Below the pieces are notes generated by a model that saw only the letters and a program-made list of their open reading frames with translations, was not told the DNA's origin and did no database searches. From NCBI GenBank assembly GCA_023014365.1, contig JAEBUN010000046.1, positions 186,001 through 250,000 on the forward strand: 64,000 nt of DNA, given 5' to 3'. The position numbers and the translations under genes are program-made. Source of the DNA: Lepiota brunneoincarnata. Taxonomy: Eukaryota > Basidiomycota > Agaricomycetes > Agaricales > Agaricaceae. Below are positions 35,179 through 47,891 of this stretch, one piece after another; the stretch's first letter is position 1, and each line of letters begins with the position of its first letter.

Positions 35179-36059
35179 TAGTACAATGCTCGATATTGCT
35201 GAGCCCTTATGCTGCGAATAGTTACGGCGGAGAATGAAAGGCATACATTACAAACATATCAGGTACTTAGCACGTGTGATACTTGGACCAACAGCAGGAG
35301 TTGCGGCTTTGGCATTCCCACTACGCCCGTATCGAGTATCTACAGTTGCACCGGGCATATCACGTCGTGTTATCTCGGGTTATGGAGTTTACGAGGGGCA
35401 TTCCGTGGCTACTCGCGTGGGTCTACTTAGATGTAGATGGTAACCTATAAATCACCTTCGTTCGGTAAGATCCCCATCATATAACCGTAAACATCTCGAT
35501 TCTCGTTCATGTGCCGCGAGTCGGACAGAAATCCGGGTGATTTAATATTAGCCGTTAATTCACATGTACAACGGCCCAATGGCCGGAAACCGCCCTAGTC
35601 ACCCACGGATCTGCCTGCTGGTCGAACCAACGTGCGTGCTCCCCAGAATCAGTCCCGGGCGAGTAAAGAAGACCCTCTCAGGGCCCCGGTAGTTCCCCCG
35701 CATAATGAACAAGCCTTTTCAATCTTCTGCGACTCACAGTACACTTCCAGAAACCTCGGGGTGGTCGGGTACCTCTTAATTTCGATTTTCATCTTCGGTC
35801 CTCGACCTGTGGGAGGTTTTCTATCTATTTTTCTCCCCACATGAGAGATGGATGTGGTCATAGGGCCCAGTGGGATCTTGATGGCCGGAAATAGCACGAC
35901 AGACATGGGAAGCCCTCGCCAGCTTCTATTATACGGACTACCGTGTTGTGGCAACTTAAACCGCTCTATTCTGCGGTTCATAGCTAAAGAGGATGCCGCC
36001 TACACTGAAGGAGCGTATACGGGGCGTGTCCTTGATATTCGCGTGCGTGCACCCAACTT
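35179..36059. other. No recognisable gene
   Basis: May contain the 5' exons of both the HNH gene (minus) and the first transporter (plus). I could not identify either start codon. Confidence 0.4.
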
Positions 36060-38626
36060 TGGTTCCGATCAGCAGTATTAACATCCGTTATTAGTTGTGG
36101 CACAGCTCTATTCTCCGATGGTGAGGGACGTGGTTGAACGAAGAACTGGAGGTTGACGGGTTATCCGCAGGATATGCCAACGGCGTCATCTCAAGCGGTG
36201 AGTGTATCGATGTTTGAGAAGGCAACAGTGCCGATGCTGATCTCCTACCAGTCAATATCTGTTCGTTTTCATTCTATTACGTGACACAACACGCCCACAA
36301 ACCACCTCAACAGTGCTCACCCGCATCTACGGCTTTGATCGAATAGAAGCCCACAACTATGGTACCACCGTCAGGAGCCTGACATTCGCTGGTACAGTCG
36401 TTGGGATGATTCTCTTCGGTCCGTTACACTTGATCACACGAAGAGCACGACTTATATATCAAACAGGGTGGCTATCAGACAAGATGGGGAGGAAGTTTGG
36501 AATGGTGGGTTTTCTATTTGATTCCTCCAGCTTACTGATTTGTCTTCTAGATGAGCGCAACAGGGATCGTCGCCCTATTTTCTGGTATCTCCGCTGCATC
36601 CAAGGGAGCAAACGGAAGTCTCGGTGGAATGTTGTCAATGCTGAGCGCCATGCGGTATGCTTCGAATGGTCATCGCCTCGACCTCCCATTTACCTCCTGT
36701 TCCGAGGTAGCTTCCTCCTTGGTATTGGAATAGGGGCTGAGTACCCTTGTGGTTCCGTCTCCGCTGCTGAGCAATCTGAAGAACCCGGGATTAACAAGAA
36801 GGCTCAACATAGATGGCTCGCTCTTGCCACTGGTATAACCCTCACATATCACACATGCACTCTTGGACAAATCGTTGACTGGGCTTTTACCCAGATTCGA
36901 TGATTGACTTCGGCTTTGTCATAGCGGCATTTGTCCCTCTTGTCTTATTCTGGATGTATGTCCATTCATTAATGGTTTGCATCCAAGCTAGAAGTGATTT
37001 CCATGCATAGATGTGGAGAAAATCACCTCCGAGCGGTTTGGCGCCTTTCCTTAGGACTGGGCGTTGTGCCTGCCCTTTTCGTCTTTCTCTGGCGTCTGTC
37101 TATGGATGAACCTGAGCGTTACAAAAAGGACTCGATGAAGTATGCGAAGGTCCCATACAAGTTGGTGTTCAGACGTTACTGGAAATCACTTACTGCTATT
37201 TCTGTAATTTGGTGAGTACGGAGGGAACATCCAAGCAGACCTTCAACTGACTCTCAAATAAAAAGGTTCCTTTATGACTTTATCGTGTGGGAAACCTCCC
37301 CAGATCCTACTGACTATACTTGGTTTAACTTCTTACGTGCAGGTATCCAGTGAGCAGGCATCTTGTTCACTTCAATTCAAGCACTGATTCAGCAACTCTG
37401 CAGTTTGGAATCTACTCCACAACAATCCTAGACAAGTATGTGGACTCCAGGCACGAGATGGATCGTCTAAATGAGCAATAGTGTCACAGGCGGGACAAAC
37501 TCTTTGGCAGTGATTTTCGGATGGAATGTTGTCATCAAGTGCGCCATTCTAAGTTACCTACCATTTAGTGGATTAACAGGAGTAAATATGTCTAGTCTAT
37601 TTTATATGCCTGGTAGGATCCTCGTCATTCATGCAGAGGACGTTCATCGACTCGAAGACTTACAGGAACTGTCGGAGGGGCTTTCATCCTTGATTATATT
37701 GGACCTAAGAATACTCTGGTAAGCATCGCCGACCACAGGTGGCGGGGGTTCCGGTTGACGGAAATCCAGATTCTAGGCCTCGTTGTCCAATCTATCATTG
37801 GGTTCATCATGAGCGGACTTTACGTCCAGTCAGTCTCTCGCCTCCAAAGTAACCTCGATGTCTTACTGAAACTACACGCATTGACGACAGGCTAACAAAG
37901 CACATCGCAGCTTTCGCGGTAGGTCCATCACCGCATAAGTAATCTGCCAAGCAGATACTCAGTGCCAATAGGTAGTCTATGGTATCTTCCTTTCTCTTGG
38001 AGAACTAGGCAAGTCCGACACACGGATCCAACTCAAGGCATGTTGACAGATCCCAGGCCCCGGTAACTGTACAATTGTTCTTGCGAGCAAAACAAGTGCC
38101 ACTGCCGTACGGGGACAATTTTACGGCGTTGCTGCTGCAGTAGGGAAAGTTGGTGCATTCGTCGGCACTTGGGCATTCCCTCCTATCATCGACGGCAAGT
38201 GCATCGATACAACCTTCTTTTCCGGCTGGATACTAGCGTTCTTTGCAGCCTTTGGAGGACCAAAGACGACGAGAGGCAATACAGGTCCTTTTTGGATCGG
38301 AAGTGGTGCGTTGAGGATGGGTCTGTCTGTAGAGCGAAACAGCTGAATTCATACCCCCAGGCCTTGCTCTTTTTAGTGCAATCATCACGCTGCTGTTTGT
38401 GAAGCCGTTGACTAACGATGGGTTAGTCGAAGAAGACAGAGCTGTGAGTCAATCCCCGGCCTAGATGACGGAGGAATTAATACTCCTGAAATTATAGTTT
38501 CGTGAGTATTTGGAGGCTAATGGCTATGACACGTCGGGAATGGGACTCGGAATATTGGATAGCGAACGAGGGACGCAGGTTGATGTGACGACAGATAGGT
38601 CATCCGGAGAGAATGAGAAGGTTTAG
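36060..38626 (+). CDS. Git1-like MFS transporter A (glycerophosphodiester/phosphate type), 5' end uncertain
   Basis: Twenty-one short exons spliced in one unbroken frame: <36060-36120, 36171-36197, 36314-36418, 36467-36504, 36551-36654, 36711-36832, 36895-36955, 37011-37211, 37266-37286, 37343-37349, 37404-37435, 37482-37538, 37596-37612, 37666-37718, 37770-37828, 37891-37918, 37972-38008, 38057-38194, 38249-38305, 38361-38443, 38498-38626. Markers are GWLSDKMGRKFG (the MFS loop 2-3 motif), FLLGIGIGAEYPCGSV, MIDFGFVIAAFVP, FGWNVVI, IGPKNTL and a hydrophilic tail. These fit yeast Git1-like proton symporters of glycerophosphoinositol and phosphate. Introns 38009-38056 and 38195-38248 use GC donors. 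The start codon is not found. The neighbour on the other strand ends 237 bp away. Confidence 0.75.
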
Positions 38627-38862
38627 CCGCGTGATGATGCTATGATAGCCTTTTCCTTCAGTGCCTCCGCACGTTTAACGATGAACATGTTTCCTCGACT
38701 CTCATACCTAGCCAAATACCACTGGCCTGCCTGGCAGTGGTGTGGTACTTCTCCCTGACACCTGGATTTTTCACGCTTTTCTTGAACCTCTACCAATCAT
38801 CCTGCTTTGGCACTGGGAACCTCACTTTATGATATATCCGGAATATTGTAATACGACAAAGC

Positions 38863-41495
38863 TCAAACTTTCTCTACCTTCTCCGAGGAATCGTCAACCT
38901 GTGTATCCTGGGATATCTCGGAACTATCGCCCAAGCCCATCAAGGAAGTATCGTACCCGTGAGCTTCAAGGTATTCGCGGAACTAAACGCACATTAGTTA
39001 GTCCCATGGAAACGAAGGGATACTCGGTCTTTACTCACAGCTCGGTCTTCTTCTACTAAGCCATCGTTCGTTAGAGGGTGTACCCAGAAATAGGTAATCA
39101 GAGCGCAGAGAAGCGATAATCCTGATCGTTCATGTCAGTCCTGACCCTTTTCCCAAGGCACACCACCTATCATCACGACCTACCGCTTGCCACCCAGAAG
39201 GGTCCGGTGTTGCCCCTTGTTGTCTTGGGGCCTCCAAACGCTAGGAAACATCAATCACCTCAGCACAAGTCTCAACGTAGCAAACTCCTTACCATCAATC
39301 ATTGGGGGGAATGCTGAAAGGGAATTTATATGACCCATCGGGCCTGAAGCTTGCAGTGACACCACTCACCCCATGTACCCACAAATGCACCAAGCTTTCC
39401 GACCGCAGCCGCCACACCGTAGTATTGCCCCCTGACAGCCGTTGAGCTCGTCTTTGCCGCGAGGACTATTGTACAATTTCCGGGACCTGGTCATCGTGAA
39501 TTGTTAGATGCCTAGTTCCTTCCGGCGTTGTATAGTTTTGCCTACCGACAGAACCGAGGGAGAAGAAGATACCATACACAGCCTTACAATGTGGAATCAG
39601 TATGGTTTGGTTCGGGGGAGCTATTAGGAACTATGTACGCACGGCAAATGCAGCTATATTCCTCGTCAGGCTACGGAGGTGAGATGAGTGGTTTTATGGC
39701 TTGTTTGCGCAAATGGGAAGCATACGGGATATAAAGCGAGGCCATAAGAAATCCAACGATCGCCTGGAGGACAAGTCCAAGGATCTACGTATGAGTAAGC
39801 TCTGTGGCTCCCAGGTGGTTGTAAGTGTCGGGATCTCACTAGGGTGTTCTTTGGGCCGAGATAATCGAGGAAAAAGGCTCCGATAGTTGCGCCTGTGGAA
39901 CTCGCGAGTGGGTAATTCGCGACCAACCGCTTGCCGGTGATTCTCACCAGGAACTTTGGAAAGGCTGTATAAATTCACAAAGTTCGGTGAGGAGCGTTCG
40001 TAACCTTGGTGGGATTGAGATGCACATACTTGATGACTGTGTTCCACCCAAAGATTTTGGATAGGGAATCAGATCCGCCGGTGATACTGGTTCAGCAATT
40101 AGAGTTGGTTGATTACAACAAGGAAGGAGACGTGCTTATCCAGTATTGTCGACCCGTATACATTGAACTAAGGAGTTAAATCAATGGTGGGCGGCCAGGA
40201 TCACAGCTCGGAGCCACTTACTGGATATCTAAAGAAAGGTTTTAGCTAATATTTTAGATGAGAAAATTCGAAGTGCTTACACGATGAAGTCGAAGAAGAA
40301 CCTGCCAAGTCAATTAGACAACATTAAGGCCTTGGATCAATTACATTGTAGACCACGTACCAGACCGCTGACACCGCACTGAGCGATACCCAATAACGCT
40401 TGAACACTAGCTTATACGGAATCTTCACTCGTTTCATAGAGTCTTTTCTGTAACGCTCTGGTTCGACCATATTCAATCTCCAGAGGAAAACAAGCGTGGC
40501 TGGGAATGCGCCTAAACCCAGAGTTAAACGCCAGACTACTCGTAAGTGATCCTCGCCAAATCTGACCGTTCCACGATCAGAGGTGTGGCATCAAGGAAAA
40601 TAGGAAGAACATCCTACATCCAAAACAGGACGAGAGGTACAAACGCCGCGAAGACAAAACCCCAGGCCAGCATATTATCTGTATACGAACCTATGTCAGC
40701 TATTCCATCAAAATATGGGAAAACTTTACTAGTAGCCAGAGCAACCCATCGATGCTGGGCGCGTCTACTGATACCCGGCTCCTCCGATTGCTCTGCTGCT
40801 GCAACAGATCCACAGGGATATTCAGCACCGACTCCTATTCCGAGCAGGAAGCTGTCAAGAGGTCAGGCTAATAATTACGAATTTGTTGGGTAAAAATTGC
40901 ACCGCATAACGCTCAACATTGCCAACGTTCCATTGAGACTTCCGTTCGCCCCTTTGGAAGCCGCTGAGAGGAGGGAAAAGACAACGACAATAGCGGTGGC
41001 GCTCATCTGCGACTCTGTGTTGGAAATGTTGTTAGAACCACGAAACGATACCCTAGCTCACCATCCCAAATTTCCTTCCTATCTTGTCGGAAAGCCAACC
41101 TGAATACGATCGGTGAGTACAAGTCACCTCGGTATTGACTTGAAATTTCTCACCAAAGAGGAGCATTCCAACGATGGTACCGGCGAATACACAGCTGCTT
41201 AGGATTGTGCTGAAGTGATTGGCTTGGATCTTTTCGGCGCCATAAATGCGAGTCAACACTAGCCCGGGTCGTCAGAACACAAAATGTTGGAATGAACACG
41301 ATTCGGGCGTACAGGTGTTCACTGCGATTGGCCTAAGTATCACCATTCACAGGGATAGGCAAGGGGAGCTACCCACCGCTCGTAATACTGGTATTAGCGT
41401 AGCCTAAGTTTACTAAGCTCAGCGTTAGTGAGCGAATAGCATCGTCGGCACGAACCGTCGGAAAATAGAGCTGTGCCACAGCTGGAACGAACAAC
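38863..41495 (-). CDS. Git1-like MFS transporter B, tail-to-tail paralogue of A
   Basis: Same exon plan as transporter A, on the minus strand, stop TGA at 38863-38865. Exons recognised include LTRIYG...TIVGMLLFG (about 41250-41150), GWLSDKIGRKFGM (41098-41061), SATAIVVVFSLLSAASKG, FLLGIG.GAEYPCGSV, LAWGFVFAAFVPLVLFW, and EDHLRVVWRLTLGLG...PYKLVFKRYW. Further exons include the 21-nt exon 40301-40281, the 7-nt exon 40228-40222, IGAFFLDYLGPKNTL (about 39890-39840), PGNCTIVLAAKTS (about 39480-39440) and the tail REYLEAHGYDTS. At least one intron has a GC donor (near 40133). No disabling mutation was found in the pieces checked. The N-terminal exon was not located. Confidence 0.7.
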
Positions 41496-41499
41496 GTCA

Positions 41500-43260
41500 G
41501 GAGCATGATACCTTCTTTCTCATCAAGACTACCCACGCAAAGATTAAAGAAACGCCCCTGATTCGCTTCGTGAGGGTCGGAAACATTTCGCGCTACCTTG
41601 AGAACCTCTGGAAGAGGGGCCCGGGTCTCGTCGAGTCTAACGCGACGACTCTTTAAAACGATTGCATGGTGAAAATAGTTACCAATGGGCTTTCTTCAGG
41701 TCCGGCAAATGTCGAAGCGGTACAGGCCCGTGCGGGACCAACACCCAATACGGACGATTAAACGTAGTTTTCCCTGTCCTCCGTGGCAATCATCCAGGGC
41801 GATGGTATACATGAACTTTTATTCTCATGCAGATAGTGTTCTTGGCCTTCAGAAGTGTCATAGGGGCCTCCAATCGGATGTATAAATAGCACGCACGTTG
41901 GTTGGTGTCGTGCCTAGCTTGGAGAGCTGGCGGCGCGAGAACTTTTCTATGGGTTCCAGGTACAGTGCCAGGGGAATCAGCCAGAACAGATCGCATCGTC
42001 CTAAGTATGATGATATGCTGGCGTTGTCACCCAGCAAGATTATATGACGGAGGGAACTCGCCCCATGTAGAGTTCTGGAGTGATGTTCTTTGAGCCGCCA
42101 CAACCGTTTCCGTATACACATCTAGACCGAATTAACGAGCGTGGAAGAATCCGCACCCAAACAGTCATCCGATGATTATCAATCTCCTTGGGTTTATGAT
42201 TGCATAGGCAATCAGGCACATATCAGGAACTGACCCACAATCATTGAAGGCCGGTGCGCCAGATCACAGGGGATCTCAGCTAAATATCTTCCCAACTTCC
42301 ATTTACTAGGCCTGGCGTCAACAGAAATAGCAGGTACCAGGCGTCAGCCGTTCCACCATGCGACCACTTTGGTTCCACACTCCCTTCTCTACACGAGGAC
42401 CTATCAAACTCTGGAGAGACGATACTCCGAATCCCCGAGCCGGTATTACCGCTGGAGGGCATGCCGAGGAGCTGTCGGTGAGATTAACGTCGGTGGATCT
42501 GGGGAAGAGAAATGAGCAAATGCCAAATATCATTGGATCGGGGATCTGACATTGACATCGTGTAGCCGTGTAGTTTTGGAGGTAGGTCTCGTGTGCCAAC
42601 GTCGTATTATATTTTTCAATATATTGTGATTAGCCAGGCCGTCGGTGGTCTGGAACTCTATGCGAAGGACAATCAAGTGGTAAAATCTCTCAAGTTACGA
42701 GGTCGCCCATGGTTTTGCTGGTCGACGAGGCTCGGTCCTAGCTGACAAGGAGCTTAATGGACTCACCGAGGAGGACTTCTAAGCTCGTGTATAGGAACGT
42801 AGACGGTCGTCTGGTCAGCTGGTAGGGCGGTTTCACTTAATCGCCCAAAGTGGCTTCGGAAGACTGATGATGTATCTCGGCCTGTGCATAACGAATGCAG
42901 CTCCTCAAGCTGAAAATCTGCCTTGTGCCTGAGTTGTGGCCCGAGAATTGAATTCCGTTATAAGGCGAGGGTTGGAGTGAACCTTACCCTTCGGATCCTC
43001 CTGCTCTGGCAGTGAATTGCCCTTTTGCTCGAGAGAACTCGGGTTGTGCGCTTCGGGAATCGGAAGTTCTCGGCCAAACAAGCACTCAAGTTTGTTTGTG
43101 GTTGTTAGCACCCCAATATCTGCGACAACAGCCCCTGCCTGCTTCACGGGTTCTTCGCGGCGTATATGCAGACCACTGCTCTTTCGTTCCCCAAAATCTG
43201 CGTGCCTCCGCCAACCCCCGTAATTTCTCAGGAACCCAGTTGAGGTGAGGACACGGGACA
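41500..43260. other. No recognisable gene
   Basis: Frames of 60-118 codons on both strands without known domains. The first bases may include the missing 5' exon of transporter B. The last 100 bp are the 3' flank of TPR-CHAT gene 2. Confidence 0.4.
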
Positions 43261-43375
43261 AACTAACTGAAATACAGAAAACACGGTGATACAGAAGTGT
43301 TATACATGAACTCGTTCGTGGTACGAAGGATATACGAGGGACGTTCTTCGTATGGTAGAAAAGATGGGAATGCCA

Positions 43376-46300
43376 TCATACGCCGTAATGTACAAAAGGC
43401 ACCCAAGAATTAAACGCATCAGGACTCAACTTTCGTAGCTCCTGCACGGCTTCATGCAATGCACGTGCCGCCCGCTCGCTGTTTGGCTCTCCTCCAGACA
43501 GAAGGTTCTTATAAACCTTTTCCGCAATGATTGGAGCCGCTTCATCAGGTATCGCCCACATCGTCCCAATCACACTCCGATATCCTGCTCCCAGCATCGC
43601 CCCAGTAATGTGCACTGCCTCGTCCGATGCCTTCTCATCTCCAGTTGCCGTTTGGCAAGCCGACAAAAATGCAAGGTCAGCACTGGCGAATGGCTTGGCG
43701 ATAATGTCAGTGATAGCCAAGCGCTGATCATGTAGGCAGAAACCGCTCCGCGTGGGCGCTTTCTTATCCTGGATAGCATGACATGCGAGATGAATCCAGC
43801 TGCTGTTGGCCATATGGGTCAGCACTTGCTCTCCCGTTGCCTCCTCGTTCTGAAGTATTTTGAATCTCCATCTAGTTTCGTCGGAAAAGAGCTTGTCTAT
43901 CCTCGTCATCTCTTTCTTGGCACCCGGGAGCGAGCTTTGCCCTGGTGTGTCGGTCAAGGCGATACCAATTAGCTGCTTGAAAGGTTGCCGCGTCACTGCT
44001 CTTGCCTCGAGCAGGGCATTCACTGTTGGTGTGTATGACGAGATGACGTAATCAAATGTCCCTTCTATCCCTTCTGCAGACTTTCGACAGGCGGCGTGGA
44101 GTGGGAGGAATGTGAGAGGGCCAGTTGGACACCACCAAATGTGGGGAAGGTCTCGGGGTTCAGGTCGGCCTGTCTACAGGAGGATATCAGCAAGTGCAGT
44201 CTGTTATAGCGAGTAACCATTACCGTCAAGCCCAAGCGTTGAAGAATGGGAAATACAATGCCCGAATAGGTCTTCTCAAGAATCCCCGCCATGCGCGAAA
44301 TACTCATTGGGACCGGTGCCCCGGCACGCTCCGTCCACCTTTGGGTACGATGAGGGTTTGCCAGATATACCCCCAGCGATTTCCTCATGTTCTCGACATC
44401 CTCATAACGTATTTTATCCAACGGAATATGCAGCACGTCGTCCCTGCCGTGTTCGAGTACCAATGCGTCACAACGGCGTGGATGGATGTTGATGACAATT
44501 ACAGGACCCGACTTCGCCGCTTTTTTTAGAACAGAGACTTTCTTGGGAACTAGAAAGTCTTGAAATTCTGGAAGCGATCGGATCTTCTCGGTGAGGGAAT
44601 CCCACTTCTCAGCAAGACGATGATGGTGCTGGGTTTCTTCCTGGAGCAACGCCTTTACCTCGTCAGTTGGTTTCGTGGAGTGTCCGCGGATGGTAGCGCT
44701 CCGGAGCTCATGCGAGACTTGAGTGAACTCGGCGCAGATATCTGGGTGCGCTTGGCGAAGGTCATGGACAGGAGTTCGAAGGTTAAGTAGCTGATTCCAG
44801 ACGACCGAACGTCCTTGTTCAAGCCACTCGAGTGCAAGATTAGGATCGCCAGTATTGAGAGCGAACGCCGCGGCTTCCCTGGGGGTATCCTCGAGGTCAT
44901 TGAGTTGAGAATGGCGTGTATCAATGGGATCTCCGATCCAAGCAACTTGTGGAAGGAGATCGATAGCTCGGCGGTATGCAACCAAAGAAGAAGGTGGATC
45001 ACGCTTGGCTTCTAAGCGGGCCCATTCTCGAGATGCACGAGATCGGATCAGAGATGGACAAATATTGGAGGTCGCAGCCATCCGAAAGTGTGAAATTGAC
45101 TCGTCCAGGTCCCTTGGTGACTTGGTATGGACAAACCGACTCTCGAAGGAAATGGCGAGGCTGATGACTTGTAGTAGTTTGTCAGGACGGTCGTCTGGGG
45201 TAAGAGCGATTGCCCGGCGTAAATTCTTGATGGCCTCATCAATGTCGCTCAACATCCCTGTGCGCTCAAACCTCTGTGCAAGGGAAACCGAGAGATTGTT
45301 GAGCAGTGCTGGTTTTTGACGATGATCATCCGGGGCAAGCGAAAATGCCTGCTGTTGATGCTTGATAGCTTCATCGATGTCACTCAGCATCCCAGTGCAC
45401 TGGAATCGACACTTGAGGGCGGTCCCGAGGTTGCAGAGCCAAATTAGTTTGTTGGGATGGCCATCTGGAACGAGCGAGATAGCCTGCCGATGATACTTGA
45501 TGGCCTCGTTTATGTCGTTCGGCATTCCTGTGCGCTCAAACCGAGACGCAAAGGAGATACCGAGGTTGTTGAGCCATGCTGGTTTGTGAGGATGGTCATC
45601 TGGGGTGAGCAAGATCGCCTCCTGTAGATTCTTGATAGCCGCATCAACGTCGCTCAGCATCTCTGTGCGCCTAAATCGAATATTGAAGGAACCCGCGAGG
45701 TTGCCGAGCGCTTTTGATCTGTTGGGATGACCACTTGGGGTGAGCGAGGCTACTTGCTGTTGGTTTTTAATGGCCTCATCGATGTCACCCAGCTTCCCCG
45801 TGTGTTCAAACCGACGCGCTAAGGAGTTCCCCAGATTGGCGAGGCACGCCAGTTTGTGAGGATGATCGTCTGAGACAAGCAAGATTGCTTGTTGCTGATG
45901 CTTGATCGCCTCCTCGATGTCGTTCGGCCTCCCTGTGAGCTCAAACCGACTCTCGAAGGCGTTCCCGAGATTGCTGACCCATCCCGGTTTGTCGACGTGA
46001 TCATTCGGGGTGAGCGAGACTGCCTGCTGTTGGATTTTTATAGACTTGTCGATATCGCTTAGCGTCCCTGTACGCTGAAATCGGTGATTGAAGAAAGCCG
46101 CAAGGTTTCCGAGCCCTAGTGATTTCCCGGGATGACCATCTGGAATGAGCAAGACTGCCTGCTGTTGATTCTTGATGGCCTCATCGATATCGCTTAGCAT
46201 TCCTGTACGCTCGAACCGGTGCGAAAGGGTGAAGGCGAGATTAGTGAGCAGTGCCGATTTGTTGGGATGACCGTCTGGGGTGAGCAAGACTGCCACCTGC

Positions 46301-46449
46301 TGAATCTTGATCATTTTCTCGAGGTCGCCGAGCGCACCCACACGCTCGAGTTGATTACAGGAAGCATTCCTAGCTACCGTAGTCCCCCTTTCTCTGTCGG
46401 AGCCTTTACCACGTTGATTCGACTTGCGCGAAGAGACGATGTGAGCCAT
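43376..46449 (-). CDS. TPR-CHAT protein 2 (caspase-like), 1007 residues
   Basis: Exons 46449-44224 and 44173-43376, with a 50-nt phase-0 intron (GTAATGG ... CTCCTGTAG) at the TPR/CHAT boundary, as in gene 1. Nine 45-residue TPR-type units precede the linker and CHAT domain (TGRPEPRDLPHIWWCPTGPL...). Predicted dyad His874 (WIHLACH) and Cys915 (LSACQTATGD). The CHAT exon is exactly the same length as in genes 1 and 3 (798 nt), and its C-terminal 150 residues are nearly identical to theirs. The repeats have drifted more (DIDEAIKNQQQ, LTPDDHP variants). ATG context and the upstream module match the other copies. Cytosolic by sequence. Forms a head-to-tail pair with gene 3, 1.4 kb apart. Confidence 0.92.
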
Positions 46450-47891
46450 AATCTTCGATGCGTTATGAGTCGGTCAGCCACTAACACGAAACAGAAGGGA
46501 AGATTAGTCTGATGAAAAACAGACGTGGAGACGAAATTGCGATACCTGGAGAGAGTCAGTCAACCAGCTGGGATATCAGGGTGGGAGACAACGTTGCACA
46601 CCTTCAGTTCGATGGCGAGTCAAGGCGAGGCAAGCACCTGATCGGTGATGTGGCAGTGTAATGGGCGTTAAACGAAGCCAGAGTGCAGGAATCAGAGCGA
46701 AAATTTGGTCGACAACTATAAGCGACGACCGGGTGTTGTAGGGGACAGTCTAGAAGCTAAATGCGCTACCCTAGCCGACATCAGTTACTCACACCGCAAA
46801 CTATCCACAGAACATGTGATTAAAGTTCGAGTCCTACCCAGCCGAAAGGTTACTCAAAGGACGCCCAGGTGTGCTGGGAACCATCGTATAGTGATGGAGG
46901 ATTATCATGGGAGAAATGAGCGGACTCGGACACAAAACCTGGTATGGGTTGGTATGTGGGGCCTGGAGACGGAGGAATTTTCATCAGACAAAGGACGAAG
47001 AGAACTGAAATTAATATCTAGGGGTTACCTTTCACCGGCATAGATACCAGATTGACGAGGCACAGGCGGAGCCAGGAAAGGGGCGTGTATAGAACCGTGG
47101 AATGCGGCCACAGCTTCGGGCGGAGACTCAAAAACTAAGGGAGCTGCACTGCTATGGAGCTAGCGCCGTGTTTGCTGCAAGCTGAGAGGGCCAAGCTTTA
47201 CCGTGAAAAATGAGCGTAAGCACAATGCTAGTGTCATGGCCAAAGCGCGCACCCTACTGTTATTCCTGACAAAGGTTCGGCCAAAAACTTCTTCATCGAT
47301 ATGGGCCCTGGGGACAGGCCAGGTCATCCGTTGGGTGGCGAAAACATATTCATATGAGACGTACGTATTCTTCGTGCAATAAATAATCACTGACCAGCAT
47401 ACACTGATAAGCTGGGTGGAAGTGCGTATCAGAGAGGCACATAATATGGTAAGATTGGGAGGGCCTCAGTGTCATCGACCGTGAGTTCAAGCACGTGACA
47501 TCGCACTCAGGATGTCAAACCCTAAACCGCCGAAATCATTCACACCCAACCAACCGATTTTCTACAAGCAATTCAAGCTGTTGCAGCTTGAGCAGATATA
47601 TAGTCAATGTGGCTTCGGAATTCATAGGGTCAATGGGAATGGATCCGACTTGGAGACAAGAAATGGGATGATGCAAATTTCTCTCCCGCTCGAACCGAAT
47701 GTGTCTCCTAATGATCTGACTATTAGGGGGAAGCCACCAGACGGTTATCTCTCCAAGCCATTCCGGAGCCATTCTTGTAAGAACACTCGGGAGGGGCTTA
47801 TCATGCGCGGAAGGAAGTAACAGGAGTACAAGATGAAGGATATACAAGAGGGAACTAATTATACGGTAGAAGAGGCAATATGCTGCACATA
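46450..47891. other. Intergenic between TPR-CHAT genes 2 and 3
   Basis: Holds the 5' module of gene 2 (UTR intron 46546-46601, conserved block 46629-46656) and about 1.2 kb without a recognisable gene. Frames at 46705-47043 and 47512-47820 show no known domain. Confidence 0.5.
46629..46656 (-). promoter_or_regulatory. Conserved upstream element of TPR-CHAT gene 2
   Basis: Minus-strand GCCACATCACCGATCAG then GTGCTTGCC, about 205 bp before the ATG, matching gene 1 (22804) almost base for base. The predicted UTR intron 46601-46546 (56 nt, GT...AG) lies between this block and the start codon. Confidence 0.5.

Noticed and set aside
46790..46850. A tRNA-like B box (AGTTCGAGTCC)
   Set aside because: No matching A box or cloverleaf could be drawn around it.
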